DNA of 64,000 bases from Oscillospiraceae bacterium (GTDB taxonomy: Bacteria; Bacillota; Clostridia; Oscillospirales; Ruminococcaceae): contig JAAYNJ010000027.1 of assembly GCA_012520915.1 (NCBI GenBank), forward strand, positions 1-64,000, in the 5' to 3' direction. Below, one piece after another: positions 1-7,751 of the stretch (within the stretch, counting starts at the first letter, position 1; each line of letters begins with the position of its first letter). A program made the position numbers and the translations under genes. Under the pieces are notes generated by a model. It searched no databases and had not been told where the DNA came from. It worked only from the letters and a program-made list of their open reading frames with translations.

Positions 1-135
1 CTAGCATCTCCGTATACTCCGAACCTCTTCAGCCCGTGCGTGCCCCATAGACACAAGACCGTATACTAGCCTTTCATTAAAAGGGTCTCACAATGCTTTG
101 TATATTGCCTAATTTTCAAGGTGCAGGATCGGTCG
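1..135. other. Non-coding left edge, nature uncertain
   Basis: No credible reading frame is seen here. Read on the minus strand, the stretch around 110-125 contains a CACCTTGAAAATTA-like string. That resembles the CCTTGAAAACT strings common in spacers and leaders of Firmicutes rRNA operons. No rRNA sequence itself is present, so a nearby rRNA operon beyond the left edge is only a guess. Confidence 0.2.
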
Positions 136-142
136 TGTCTTC

Positions 143-241
143 ACATAAAAAAAGCCTCAGCGCTATGTAAGTGACCGATGTTCGCGCTGCCGTCAAAAAC
201 GGCGCGGAACATTATATTAACAGCGCACTTGGCTTTTGTCA
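143..241 (-). terminator. Large branched terminator-like structure after the AI-2E gene
   Basis: On the minus strand an outer stem AAAAGCC...GGCTTTT encloses an inner AAGTG/CACTT stem. Inside that is a strong nested hairpin at about 179-216 (ATGTTC...GAACAT arms with a GCCGT/ACGGC tip). The minus-strand reading ends in GGC followed by seven T. It is placed about 120 bases after the stop of the minus-strand AI-2E gene and would terminate it. It is much larger than a usual intrinsic terminator. Confidence 0.5.
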
Positions 242-361
242 ATAGTTATTTTGAAATTTTTTTATTTTTTAGATTTAATCAAATACTAACCAAATTATGG
301 AACGGCGCTAATATGGGAAAACAACATGCGGTCTTAGAAAGAAAAATCGGTATTTGAAAAC

Positions 362-1528
362 TTATTCTTTCTCCTCATCGTTGCCGACGCTCGGAGTTTC
401 AGCTTCAACATCCGTTTTCTCAGCTTCCGAATCCGATTCTTGATGTTCCGGATATTTAAACAGCGAAATCGTACCGGCTTCGTTTAATGCGGATATTATC
501 GCAACACTTACAGGCAGTGCGAGAACACCTATGCCGCCAAACAGATATCCGCCGATAACCATCGACATTATGGTAACCAACGGCGGCAACCCTACATGCT
601 CTCCTACAATTTTCGGTTCAATAATATTTCTGATCACGGTTATTACCGCCGTCATTATCAACAGACCTATTCCAATCCTCAAATTCCCCTGCGCCAGGGA
701 TATTAGTCCCCACGGTACAAGGATGACTGCACTGCCGACTACCGGCAAAATGTCAAAAACAGCAATAAGCGCCGCTATCAAAATTGCGTCTTTTATACCT
801 ATTATTAATAATCCTATTGAAAGCTCAACAAAAGTTATGACCAATATGACTGAATATGACCGCGCATATTGCAAAATGGTCTTACTCAGCTGTACGCGGA
901 TATTCCGAGCCATCTTCCGAGTTTCTTCAGAAAACTGTGCGGATATGAAATTCTTGATTTCTGTCATCTCTGCAGATATAAATACCGTGGAGAGAATCGA
1001 AAAAATCACACTCACCAGCAGCTTCGGTATCTGGGTAAGGGATCCCGAAAGTTTTCCCACGGCAGACACCGAAAATCCGGTAAAACTCCTGCCTAATGAT
1101 TTTAGAAGTTCAGGCATGGAAAGGTTTATAGTTTCGCTTATTGTCGGATCAAGTGTTTCCATCCACTTTTCAAACTTTACAAAGAGGTCGTTCAATACCG
1201 GCATTATACTCTTGTTATATAAATCCGGCAGACCAAGGAGAAAATCACTAATCGCCGTGACAAGCCGGACACCCAGCAACACTACTATCAGAACCAAAAT
1301 CAGGTAGAACAATACTGAAAGCACCAATGCGACGATACTTTTCTTTATCTTGAGCCTTTTCGATATCCACCTAATCGGCGGCTGTAAAACAAGTGCAACA
1401 AAGAAAGCAACGACAAACGGCGTTATAGGTTTTATTGCATATCTTAAGAATAAGATTATAAACCCCGATATTAATGCAAAATATATTACATTTATTATAA
1501 ACTTCCTTCTTTTTTCAGTTTTATCCAT
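362..1528 (-). CDS. AI-2E family polytopic membrane protein
   Basis: A 388-residue integral membrane protein of the AI-2E/PerM (YtvI/YdiK-like) family. It shows the family pattern: hydrophobic hairpins in the first ~90 residues, a long polar amphipathic stretch (about 100-200) and a C-terminal block of several membrane helices rich in Gly/Pro motifs (an IEPKIVG segment near 310). The C-terminal ~30 residues are a charged Glu-rich tail. The start is ATG with GGAG 7 bases upstream. Family members have been linked to autoinducer-2 export or Na+/H+ antiport, but substrates are mostly unproven, so no transport substrate is assigned. It is monocistronic, with its own promoter and a downstream terminator structure. 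Confidence 0.85.
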   Translation of the reverse strand: MDKTEKRRKFIINVIYFALISGFIILFLRYAIKPITPFVVAFFVALVLQPPIRWISKRLKIKKSIVALVLSVLFYLILVLIVVLLGVRLVTAISDFLLGLPDLYNKSIMPVLNDLFVKFEKWMETLDPTISETINLSMPELLKSLGRSFTGFSVSAVGKLSGSLTQIPKLLVSVIFSILSTVFISAEMTEIKNFISAQFSEETRKMARNIRVQLSKTILQYARSYSVILVITFVELSIGLLIIGIKDAILIAALIAVFDILPVVGSAVILVPWGLISLAQGNLRIGIGLLIMTAVITVIRNIIEPKIVGEHVGLPPLVTIMSMVIGGYLFGGIGVLALPVSVAIISALNEAGTISLFKYPEHQESDSEAEKTDVEAETPSVGNDEEKE

Positions 1529-1587
1529 ATCTCAGCTCCAAAAGATTTTGTAAAGTAGTTTGCGTTTATCTTGTCCTTTAATATCAC

Positions 1588-1617
1588 ATTATATTCTTGG
1601 GGTCTTTCCTGTGTGAA
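1588..1617 (-). promoter_or_regulatory. Sigma-A type promoter of the AI-2E gene
   Basis: On the minus strand TTCACA (1612-1617) is separated by 18 bases from a perfect TATAAT (1588-1593). The predicted start lies about 50 bases before the AI-2E start codon. Confidence 0.55.
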
Positions 1618-1833
1618 AATTATTAAAAACCTTCAGTGTCGGATTATTTTCCGCTTCACTGCCGATTATGCATATTATAATACATTAACTACACTATTAT
1701 TCGTATTATTCGTTTTTCATAATTAATTTTCTGATGCAATTGGCGCCGGAATCTGTTATTATAAATTCGTGAATCTCTTTGGTTATATTTTACTGAACAG
1801 CATGCACAAAATTATACACTATTGGAGGCAAAC
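1618..1833. other. Intergenic region before rubredoxin
   Basis: No gene is seen. The stretch is AT-rich and should hold the rubredoxin promoter. Several weak -10-like strings occur (TATAAA near 1758, TATACA near 1813) but none has a convincing -35. A clear GGAGG ribosome site sits at 1824-1828. Confidence 0.4.
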
Positions 1834-1992
1834 ATGAAATACGAATGCACACTATGCGGATACATCTACGACGTAGTTTACGGAGATCCCGATAACGGAG
1901 TAGAACCCGGAACATCGTTTGAAGATGTGCCTGACAGTTGGGTCTGCCCGCTTTGCGGCGCCACTAAAGATTTCTTTAACAAAATCGACTAA
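1834..1992 (+). CDS. Rubredoxin
   Basis: A 52-residue rubredoxin, a small soluble electron carrier with one Fe(SCys)4 centre. Both CxxC ligand pairs are present: Cys5-Thr-Leu-Cys8-Gly near the N-terminus and Cys38-Pro-Leu-Cys41-Gly near the C-terminus. The typical aromatic core (Tyr10, Tyr12, Trp36) and the acidic surface are also present. Length matches the usual 52-54 residues. The ATG has GGAGG 5 bases upstream. It is followed by a terminator and then the flavo-diiron protein gene. In anaerobes rubredoxin is the normal electron donor to such proteins, so the pair probably reduces O2 (or NO) to protect the cell. Confidence 0.97.
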   Translation: MKYECTLCGYIYDVVYGDPDNGVEPGTSFEDVPDSWVCPLCGATKDFFNKID

Positions 1993-2001
1993 ACCGCAAA
2001 C

Positions 2002-2046
2002 ACCGAGTCGGCAAAAAGAACCCGACTCGGTATTTTTTTGTTTTTT
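2002..2046 (+). terminator. Intrinsic terminator between rubredoxin and fprA
   Basis: A perfect 10-base stem ACCGAGTCGG/CCGACTCGGT (2002-2011 and 2022-2031) is followed by a T-rich run to 2046. Leaky read-through could couple the two genes. No separate fprA promoter is evident in the short gap. Confidence 0.85.
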
Positions 2047-2055
2047 GGAGGTTAA

Positions 2056-3258
2056 ATGAAAATAATCGAAATTAAACCCGGGATTTTTTATACAGGCGTT
2101 CAGGACGAGAACCTGCGTGTTTTCGACATAATAATGGAGACGGAATTCGGAACCAGCTATAACTCATATGTCATTAAGGGAAGCGATAAAACCGCTCTTG
2201 TGGATACGGCGAAGTCTTGCTTTTTTGAGGAATATCTAAATAAAATCTCCACTGTTTGCGATGTCGAAGAAATTGATTACCTTATAGTCAGTCATACCGA
2301 ACCGGACCATTCCGGAAGCATTGAGAAGCTTCTTAAGATTAATAACCGGATAAAGGTGGTCGGAACACAAAGCGCTTTAATGTTTCTTAAGGAAATGGTA
2401 GATGTTGATTTTGAGAGCACGGCCGTAAGAGATGGCGACAAATTATCTCTCGGGGATAAAACGCTGGAGTTTTTATCACTGCCGAACCTTCATTGGCCGG
2501 ATACCATGTTTACCTATGTACCCGAGAGCCGGGTTTTGTTTACATGTGACTGTTTCGGCGCCCACTACAGTTTCCCCAAAGTTTTAAGAAGCGATTTGGA
2601 AGATGTGGAAGACTATCTTAAGTCGGCAAAATACTATTTCGACATGATACTCGGTCCTTTTAAAACTCCATTTATTAAAAACGCACTTGAAAGGATAAAA
2701 ACACTTAACTACGACATAATCGCAACCGGCCATGGTCCGGTGCTTGATTCAAATATCGATGAAATCCTCAATCTTTACAGCGTATGGTCCTCCGTTCACA
2801 AAAGGGAAAAGAAAAATGTCGCAATACTCTATGTCAGCGCTTACGGGTATACGGAAATGCTTGCCCGTGAAATAGAACGGGGGGTGCTGGACAGCGGCGA
2901 GATTGAAGTCGAAGTTTATAATCTTGTGGATTCTTCCGACTATGAAGAAGCGGTCGGACGTTTATCTGATGCAGACGGAATTTTATTCGGTACTCCCACA
3001 ATATTGGGCGACGCTCTTGAACCCATTTGGTCGGCAGTTAATTCAATGTTCCCACCCATACACGGAGGAAAACTGGCCGCCGCTTTCGGAAGTTACGGCT
3101 GGAGCGGGGAAGGTGTACCCAATATTACCGAACGCCTGAAACAACTAAGGCTGAAAGTGCTTGAAGGCTTCAGAATAAGGTTCAAGCCCAATCCGGAACA
3201 GCTAAAGCTGGCATATGATTTCGGAATGAACTTCGGCAAGGCGGTACTGGAAAAATAG
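2056..3258 (+). CDS. fprA: Flavo-diiron protein (A-type flavoprotein, oxygen/NO reductase)
   Basis: A 400-residue flavo-diiron protein that reduces O2 to water (or NO to N2O) with electrons from rubredoxin. The N-terminal metallo-beta-lactamase-like domain (about 1-250) carries the diiron ligands His80-x-Glu82-x-Asp84-His85, His146, Asp165 and a later His in an ATGHGP motif (~226). The C-terminal flavodoxin domain (about 255-398) begins with a YVSAYGYTEML phosphate-loop-like motif that binds FMN. Length is typical. ATG is preceded by GGAGG. There is no C-terminal rubredoxin fusion; the separate rubredoxin gene just upstream fills that role. Confidence 0.96.
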   Translation: MKIIEIKPGIFYTGVQDENLRVFDIIMETEFGTSYNSYVIKGSDKTALVDTAKSCFFEEYLNKISTVCDVEEIDYLIVSHTEPDHSGSIEKLLKINNRIKVVGTQSALMFLKEMVDVDFESTAVRDGDKLSLGDKTLEFLSLPNLHWPDTMFTYVPESRVLFTCDCFGAHYSFPKVLRSDLEDVEDYLKSAKYYFDMILGPFKTPFIKNALERIKTLNYDIIATGHGPVLDSNIDEILNLYSVWSSVHKREKKNVAILYVSAYGYTEMLAREIERGVLDSGEIEVEVYNLVDSSDYEEAVGRLSDADGILFGTPTILGDALEPIWSAVNSMFPPIHGGKLAAAFGSYGWSGEGVPNITERLKQLRLKVLEGFRIRFKPNPEQLKLAYDFGMNFGKAVLEK

Positions 3259-3270
3259 AACACGAACATG

Positions 3271-3308
3271 ACAAAAAGCACAACACTCATTAAATGAGTG
3301 TTGTGCTT
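3271..3308 (-). terminator. Intrinsic terminator reading leftward
   Basis: A perfect 15-base inverted repeat (arms 3276-3290 and 3294-3308, loop of 3) is followed on the minus strand by TTTTT. On the plus strand no T-run follows, so it is oriented to stop a minus-strand transcript. No minus-strand gene is visible upstream, which supports a non-coding RNA. It may also stop fprA less efficiently. Confidence 0.8.
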
Positions 3309-3421
3309 CGTCAACAGACTTCAGTCCACAGGCAACCGTTGTACTCCCTGCCCTGAAAGGGCATAGTGTATGCATTGAGACGGCGTCATAGCAACACCGA
3401 AAGGAAAAAGCCACGAACTCA
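3272..3421 (-). ncRNA. Candidate structured small RNA (6S RNA-like shape)
   Basis: A region of about 150 bases lies between a plausible minus-strand promoter and a strong minus-strand terminator, with no convincing ORF. By eye it folds into a rod. An outer stem pairs GTGTTGCT with AGCACAACAC (one bulge). A central open region holds a small GACTGAAGTC hairpin on its 3' side. A terminal stem (CCGT..CTC with GAG..ACGG) is capped by GCCC-TTTCA-GGGC. A closing stem, a bubble with a small 3' hairpin and a terminal stem-loop is the architecture of bacterial 6S RNA, which sequesters sigma-A RNA polymerase. I cannot align it to the family, so identity is inference. Confidence 0.4.
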
Positions 3422-3427
3422 AAAAAT

Positions 3428-3456
3428 CCTATACTCTTATCCGCACTTTAGGTTAA
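3428..3456 (-). promoter_or_regulatory. Putative promoter of the candidate small RNA
   Basis: On the minus strand TTAACC (3451-3456), a 17-base spacer and TATAGG (3428-3433). Each hexamer matches consensus at 4 of 6. The position predicts a start near 3421. Confidence 0.35.
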
Positions 3457-3648
3457 GCTTATCATTTCACTTCACAAGCAACGAAAAGGTTTATTTAAAT
3501 TAATAAAAAAGACCGCTGTTTACAGCTGACTGCTGAGATGTTTTCGGTTTACATTGTACTGGACAATCCTCCCGTTAAATACTATAATTTTTATGGTAAT
3601 TCGTGAAAAATAATTGTTATTTTTATATCAACCGCTTTATGGTGAATC
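3457..3648. other. Intergenic region before the glutaredoxin-like gene
   Basis: AT-rich and without a credible gene. I see no strong terminator or repeat here. A plus-strand promoter for the 3649 gene probably lies in 3540-3640, but no hexamer pair is convincing. Confidence 0.3.
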
Positions 3649-3906
3649 ATGAAAAAACTCAAGGTTTTTATTTTAAAAAACTGCCCCTACTGTATCAGAG
3701 CCATTGCTTATATTAATGAGCTTGTAAAGGAAAACAGCGCCTACGCGGATATAGAGGTGGAATATATAGATGAAAGAAAGGATTCGGCCATAGCTGACAA
3801 GTATGATTACTTCTATGTGCCATCCTTTTATATAGAGGAAAAGAAGGTCTTTGAGGGAGCTATAGACAAAGACGGAGTCAGGAAAATTCTGGATAAATTT
3901 ATCTGA
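3649..3906 (+). CDS. Glutaredoxin/thioredoxin-like small redox protein
   Basis: An 85-residue thioredoxin-fold protein. The active-site dithiol motif is Cys-Pro-Tyr-Cys at about residues 12-15, directly after the first beta strand (KVFILKNCPYC), as in glutaredoxins. A cis-Pro motif (VPSFYIEE, ~58-65) precedes the last strands, and length is typical for a single glutaredoxin domain. It probably reduces disulfides or mixed disulfides; the reductant is unknown. It stands alone between the candidate RNA and a glycosyltransferase gene. Confidence 0.85.
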   Translation: MKKLKVFILKNCPYCIRAIAYINELVKENSAYADIEVEYIDERKDSAIADKYDYFYVPSFYIEEKKVFEGAIDKDGVRKILDKFI

Positions 3907-3966
3907 AATCCTTAATATCTAACTTACCGTCAGCATATTTTATTGAGTTTAAGGTCTTTTGGTTTA

Positions 3967-4896
3967 ATGTCTAAAATTTCGGTTTTGGTGGCCACATATA
4001 ACAACGAAAAGCATGTCGGCGAACTTCTTAAATCCGTTTCCGATAATAAGTTTGACGGAGCGGAGATCGAAATACTTATCCGCGATGATTGCTCGAGCGA
4101 CAGTACTTATGAAAAACTCGAAGAGTTCGTCTCAAACAATCCCGGAGCAAGAATAATAGATTCTGCCGGGGTTCGTCTGGGCGCAGTCGGGAATTTTTTC
4201 AGACTCCTGTTCGAGTCGGATGCAGATTATTTTATGTTTTGCGATGCGGACGATTTTTGGTTTGCGGACAAAGTCGAAAAGACATTTGATCTTATGCTCA
4301 AAATTGAAGACGGGGGCGACAAACCTGTTCTGATTCATACCGATTTGTCGGTCGCAGATTCAGAATTGAATATAATTTCGGATTCTCTTTTTAAGTATGA
4401 GAAACTTTCCCCCGAAAGAAAATCTCTTAAAAACCTCATAGTCCAAAATAATGTTACCGGTTGCACTGTCATGATTAACGGACAGTTTAAAAACTATCTC
4501 ACGGAAATTCCCGAACACGCCGTGATGCACGATTGGTGGCTGGCTTTGATTGCGGCAGCTTTTGGGAAAATCGGCATTCTATATGAACCTACAATGCTGT
4601 ATAGGCAACACGGAAAAAACCAGATCGGCGCATACAACGCCGGAAATTTACTTGATTCCGCAAGAAGACTGAGCGACAGGAAAAGGAATAAGCTCATTTA
4701 CGAAAGCATGTTTCTTCAAGCAGAAAGTTTTGCTAAAACTTACAGATCTTTATTGACTGCGGAGCAGTATGAAACGGTCTTTCTTTTCGGCGAGATGAAA
4801 AAATTTAAAAAATTAAAAAAAATCCTCACCATTTTTACCAAACGCTATTTTAAAAATTCTTTTCTTAGAAATGTCGGTCAGATAATTGCAATATAG
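3967..4896 (+). CDS. GT2 family glycosyltransferase
   Basis: A 309-residue GT-A fold family 2 glycosyltransferase. The N-terminal strand-loop ISVLVATYNNE (about 4-14) and the RDDCSSDST motif (~42-50) form the nucleotide-sugar site. FCDADDFW (~91-98) supplies the metal-binding DxD, and HDWW (~180) is typical of rhamnosyl/galactosyl-type family members. The C-terminus is basic and Phe/Lys-rich, suggesting membrane association. I chose ATG 3967. An in-frame TTG at 3943 adds eight residues before the conserved first strand but has no ribosome site. Likely role: extending a cell-surface glycan; donor and acceptor cannot be read from sequence. Confidence 0.85.
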   Translation: MSKISVLVATYNNEKHVGELLKSVSDNKFDGAEIEILIRDDCSSDSTYEKLEEFVSNNPGARIIDSAGVRLGAVGNFFRLLFESDADYFMFCDADDFWFADKVEKTFDLMLKIEDGGDKPVLIHTDLSVADSELNIISDSLFKYEKLSPERKSLKNLIVQNNVTGCTVMINGQFKNYLTEIPEHAVMHDWWLALIAAAFGKIGILYEPTMLYRQHGKNQIGAYNAGNLLDSARRLSDRKRNKLIYESMFLQAESFAKTYRSLLTAEQYETVFLFGEMKKFKKLKKILTIFTKRYFKNSFLRNVGQIIAI

Positions 4897-4936
4897 GCTT
4901 CAAACCCTTCCAATAACATGAAAGGATTAATATACA

Positions 4937-6256
4937 GTGAGCAACATATATTTAAAGCCGAATATCGGTGGAGGAATTAAAACGGCGGGTCTCAAATCGA
5001 CAGAGGATTTCAAGACCGCCACTCTTCCTCTGCCCAAAAAGGTTGTGATTCCTTTTACCCATCACATCGGAGCTCCGTCAGCGCCTGTAGTTTCAAAAGG
5101 GGACCATGTTTTTGTAGGCACTAAAATCGCAAGTTCAACTTCCTTTATCAGTGCGGATACCCATTCATCCGTCAGCGGTACCGTTTCGGACATCATAGAG
5201 CTTCATTGGTCTGACGGCTCGCTTAGGCCGTCCGCCATTATAGAAACCGACGGAGAACAAAAACCCGATCCCGGTATCACCCCTCCCGAGATATCTACTA
5301 GAGAGGATTTTGTTAGCGCCGTTCAGTCTTCGGGTTTAATCGGTCTCGGAGGCGCGGGTTTTCCCACTCATGTTAAGCTCGCAAAAACAAAGCAGCCGGT
5401 TGACACCTTGGTTATAAATGCTGCGGAGTGCGAACCCTATATAACCAGCGACTATAGAACGATAATGGAAGAAACCGACGAGGTAATTGAAGGTATAGAA
5501 ACCGTTCTGCGGTACACCGGCGTCAAAAAAGCCGTTATCGGAATTGAAAATAATAAACCGAAAGCAATAGAACTTCTTAATAAGAAATTAAACGGCAGTC
5601 CTGAAATAAGGGTTGTTCCGCTGAAGACCATCTACCCGCAGGGCGCGGAAAAAGTGCTGATAGGAAGAGTTACCGGACGCGCCGTGCCTTCCGGAGGTCT
5701 TCCGGCAGATGCCGGGACAATAGTGCTAAACGTGACAACCGTTTCTTTCCTTTCAAAGTTCGTAAAAACGGGATTCCCTCTCGTTGAAAAGAGAATAACG
5801 GTTGACGGCTCCGCCATTGCAAAACCGGGAAATTATCTGCTTCCTTTGGGATATTGTATCGGCGAACTGGCTGAAAACCTCGGTGGTTATGTCCGGAGTC
5901 CTGAGAGAATTCTTCTTGGAGGGCCAATGATGGGAATTGCCCTGTCTTCAGAGGATTTTCCGATACTAAAGACGACCAACGCGGTACTCTATCTCTCGGA
6001 ATCGGAAGTATCAACCATACCAAACAACAACTGTATCCGTTGCGGCAGGTGTGCATACGGTTGCCCTGTTTGTCTGTCTCCGGTCGAGATAGATACGGCT
6101 TACGAGAACGGAGAGATTGACGAGCTTAAAACTCTATCGGTCAAAAACTGTATCGAATGCGGTTGCTGCTCATACAACTGCCCTGCCGGAAGACCTTTGA
6201 CCCAGACGATGAAACTTGCAAAAGCACTTTTAGCAAAGGTAGGTGAGAAAAAATGA
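4937..6256 (+). CDS. rnfC: Rnf complex subunit C (NADH/FMN and Fe-S subunit)
   Basis: A 439-residue RnfC, the peripheral subunit that handles NAD(H) in the Rnf complex, which oxidises reduced ferredoxin, reduces NAD+ and pumps Na+ or H+. The order is an N-terminal barrel-sandwich region (~30-110), a Rossmann-type part with the GLGGAGFPTHVK motif (136-147), an SLBB-like domain, and two C-terminal 4Fe-4S clusters (CIRCGRCAYGCP and CIECGCCSYNCP). It is a compact form like those of Clostridia, without the long C-terminal extension of some proteobacterial RnfC. The start is GTG with AAAGGA upstream. First gene of rnfCDGEAB; its stop overlaps rnfD by ATGA. Confidence 0.97.
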   Translation: MSNIYLKPNIGGGIKTAGLKSTEDFKTATLPLPKKVVIPFTHHIGAPSAPVVSKGDHVFVGTKIASSTSFISADTHSSVSGTVSDIIELHWSDGSLRPSAIIETDGEQKPDPGITPPEISTREDFVSAVQSSGLIGLGGAGFPTHVKLAKTKQPVDTLVINAAECEPYITSDYRTIMEETDEVIEGIETVLRYTGVKKAVIGIENNKPKAIELLNKKLNGSPEIRVVPLKTIYPQGAEKVLIGRVTGRAVPSGGLPADAGTIVLNVTTVSFLSKFVKTGFPLVEKRITVDGSAIAKPGNYLLPLGYCIGELAENLGGYVRSPERILLGGPMMGIALSSEDFPILKTTNAVLYLSESEVSTIPNNNCIRCGRCAYGCPVCLSPVEIDTAYENGEIDELKTLSVKNCIECGCCSYNCPAGRPLTQTMKLAKALLAKVGEKK

Positions 6257-7215
6257 CAAAACTTCTTTCCGTCGCCCCGGCGCCGCACATAAGAAGCAAA
6301 AAAACGACTAATCTCATTATGCTTGATGTAATTATTGCGCTTTTACCGGTTGTCGTTGCCTCCGGCATTCTGTTCGGACTCAATGCCTTGGTGCTTATAG
6401 CCGTTTCAGTCGCCGGATGCGTCTTGTCCGAATACCTTTGGTGCCGGTTGATGAAAAAACCTCAATGTGTGCAAGATCTTTCCGCTGTGGTCACCGGCAT
6501 ATTGATAGCTCTCAACGTTCCCGCCTCACTTCCGATATGGCAGGTACTGTTCGGAGATGTGGTGGCAATAATTATTGTCAAACAGCTTTTCGGGGGAATC
6601 GGATACAACTTTGTGAATCCCGCGCTTGCTGCAAGGGTCGTTATGGGTCTTTCTTTCCCCGCCAGCATGACGTCATACACATACCCCGCCGGTACGCTCG
6701 AAGGCATGTCGGGAGCAACACCTCTCTCAAGCATTGACGCTCTCTCGAACGCAACACCCGAAGCGGCCACCCATCTCGGAAAATATGCGGATTTATTTTC
6801 CCTGTTCATCGGCAGGCATGGAGGCGTTTTGGGGGAAACGTGCGCGTTGGCGATTTTAATCGGGGGCATCTATCTCATAATCAGGGGTATTATCAAACCT
6901 ATAATTCCCTTGAGTTTTCTTGCGACAACATTCCTGCTGCACTATGCATTCGGATCTATCGCACCGCTTCATGCGATTTTGTCGGGAGGAATTCTTTTAG
7001 GAGCCGTTTTTATGGCTACGGACTATACCACATCCCCGTACACAGATAAGGGAAAACTGGTTTTCGGAGTAGGTTGCGGTATCTTGACCGCTGTAATAAG
7101 AACTTATACAAACACGCATGAAGGCGTCACATATTCCATTCTCATAATGAATCTTCTTGTACCGTATATCAACAAACTGACAAGAAAAAAACCCTATGGG
7201 GGTGCGGCAAAATGA
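6253..7215 (+). CDS. rnfD: Rnf complex subunit D (membrane flavoprotein)
   Basis: A 320-residue polytopic membrane protein homologous to RnfD/NqrB. About nine hydrophobic helices are visible. The SGATPL motif (~155-160) carries the Thr that takes covalently bound FMN through a phosphoester bond in this family, and the GFNFVNPALAAR-like region is conserved here as IGYNFVNPALAARV. RnfD is thought to sit in the electron and ion path across the membrane. The start codon overlaps rnfC (ATGA) and its stop overlaps rnfG, indicating translational coupling. Confidence 0.97.
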   Translation: MTKLLSVAPAPHIRSKKTTNLIMLDVIIALLPVVVASGILFGLNALVLIAVSVAGCVLSEYLWCRLMKKPQCVQDLSAVVTGILIALNVPASLPIWQVLFGDVVAIIIVKQLFGGIGYNFVNPALAARVVMGLSFPASMTSYTYPAGTLEGMSGATPLSSIDALSNATPEAATHLGKYADLFSLFIGRHGGVLGETCALAILIGGIYLIIRGIIKPIIPLSFLATTFLLHYAFGSIAPLHAILSGGILLGAVFMATDYTTSPYTDKGKLVFGVGCGILTAVIRTYTNTHEGVTYSILIMNLLVPYINKLTRKKPYGGAAK

Positions 7216-7751
7216 ATAACAAAAAAGGGGCGCTAAAAAGTTCAATCAAGTCGGTTATTGTACTTTCGGTAATCGTTTTGGTTTCATCGACACTTCTGGC
7301 TGTTACGAATGAAGTAACAAATCCCATAATCATCGAAAACGAAAAAAGGGCATCGCTCGAGGCCCGCCAACTTCTTCTTCCCGAAGCGGTAGAGTTTGAA
7401 GAGGTGGATTATACCGCAAATGAAACCGTGCGTTCTGTAGCAGTGGATAAAGGAGGGAACGGCATTATTGTCGTCGTTTCCGACAAAGGATACGGGGGTG
7501 ATGTAGCGGTTACAATCGCCGTCGATTCTGATGGAAAAATAATCGGCATGAGTGTTGACGCTTCAACGGAGACGGTCGGTTTGGGCACGGAGGTCGCTCT
7601 TCCCGAATATACCGACCGGTTTTTAGGAAAGGATTCTTCGTCGGAAAAGGTCAATACCATATCAGGCGCCACCTATTCTTCAAAAGTCGTGGTGGAGGCA
7701 GCCAACACCGCTTTTGAGATATTTGATTGGGTAAAGGGGGGAATGAAATAG
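7212..7751 (+). CDS. rnfG: Rnf complex subunit G (covalent-FMN subunit)
   Basis: A 179-residue RnfG with one N-terminal membrane anchor (about 12-32) and an extracytoplasmic FMN-binding domain. The SGATYSSK motif near residue 150 holds the Thr that carries covalent FMN. Upstream is the conserved GLGTEVALPEYTDRF region. It passes electrons within the Rnf complex on the outer face. Start overlaps rnfD by ATGA; rnfE follows directly after the stop. Confidence 0.97.
   Translation: MNNKKGALKSSIKSVIVLSVIVLVSSTLLAVTNEVTNPIIIENEKRASLEARQLLLPEAVEFEEVDYTANETVRSVAVDKGGNGIIVVVSDKGYGGDVAVTIAVDSDGKIIGMSVDASTETVGLGTEVALPEYTDRFLGKDSSSEKVNTISGATYSSKVVVEAANTAFEIFDWVKGGMK

Noticed and set aside
531-1307. 258-residue plus-strand frame
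   Set aside because: It is antisense to the well-supported AI-2E gene, with no ribosome site and a Thr/Ile-rich composition typical of a shadow frame.
3202-3414. 70-residue minus-strand frame in the candidate RNA region
   Set aside because: It crosses the terminator hairpin and the end of fprA; composition and lack of a ribosome site argue for non-coding RNA.
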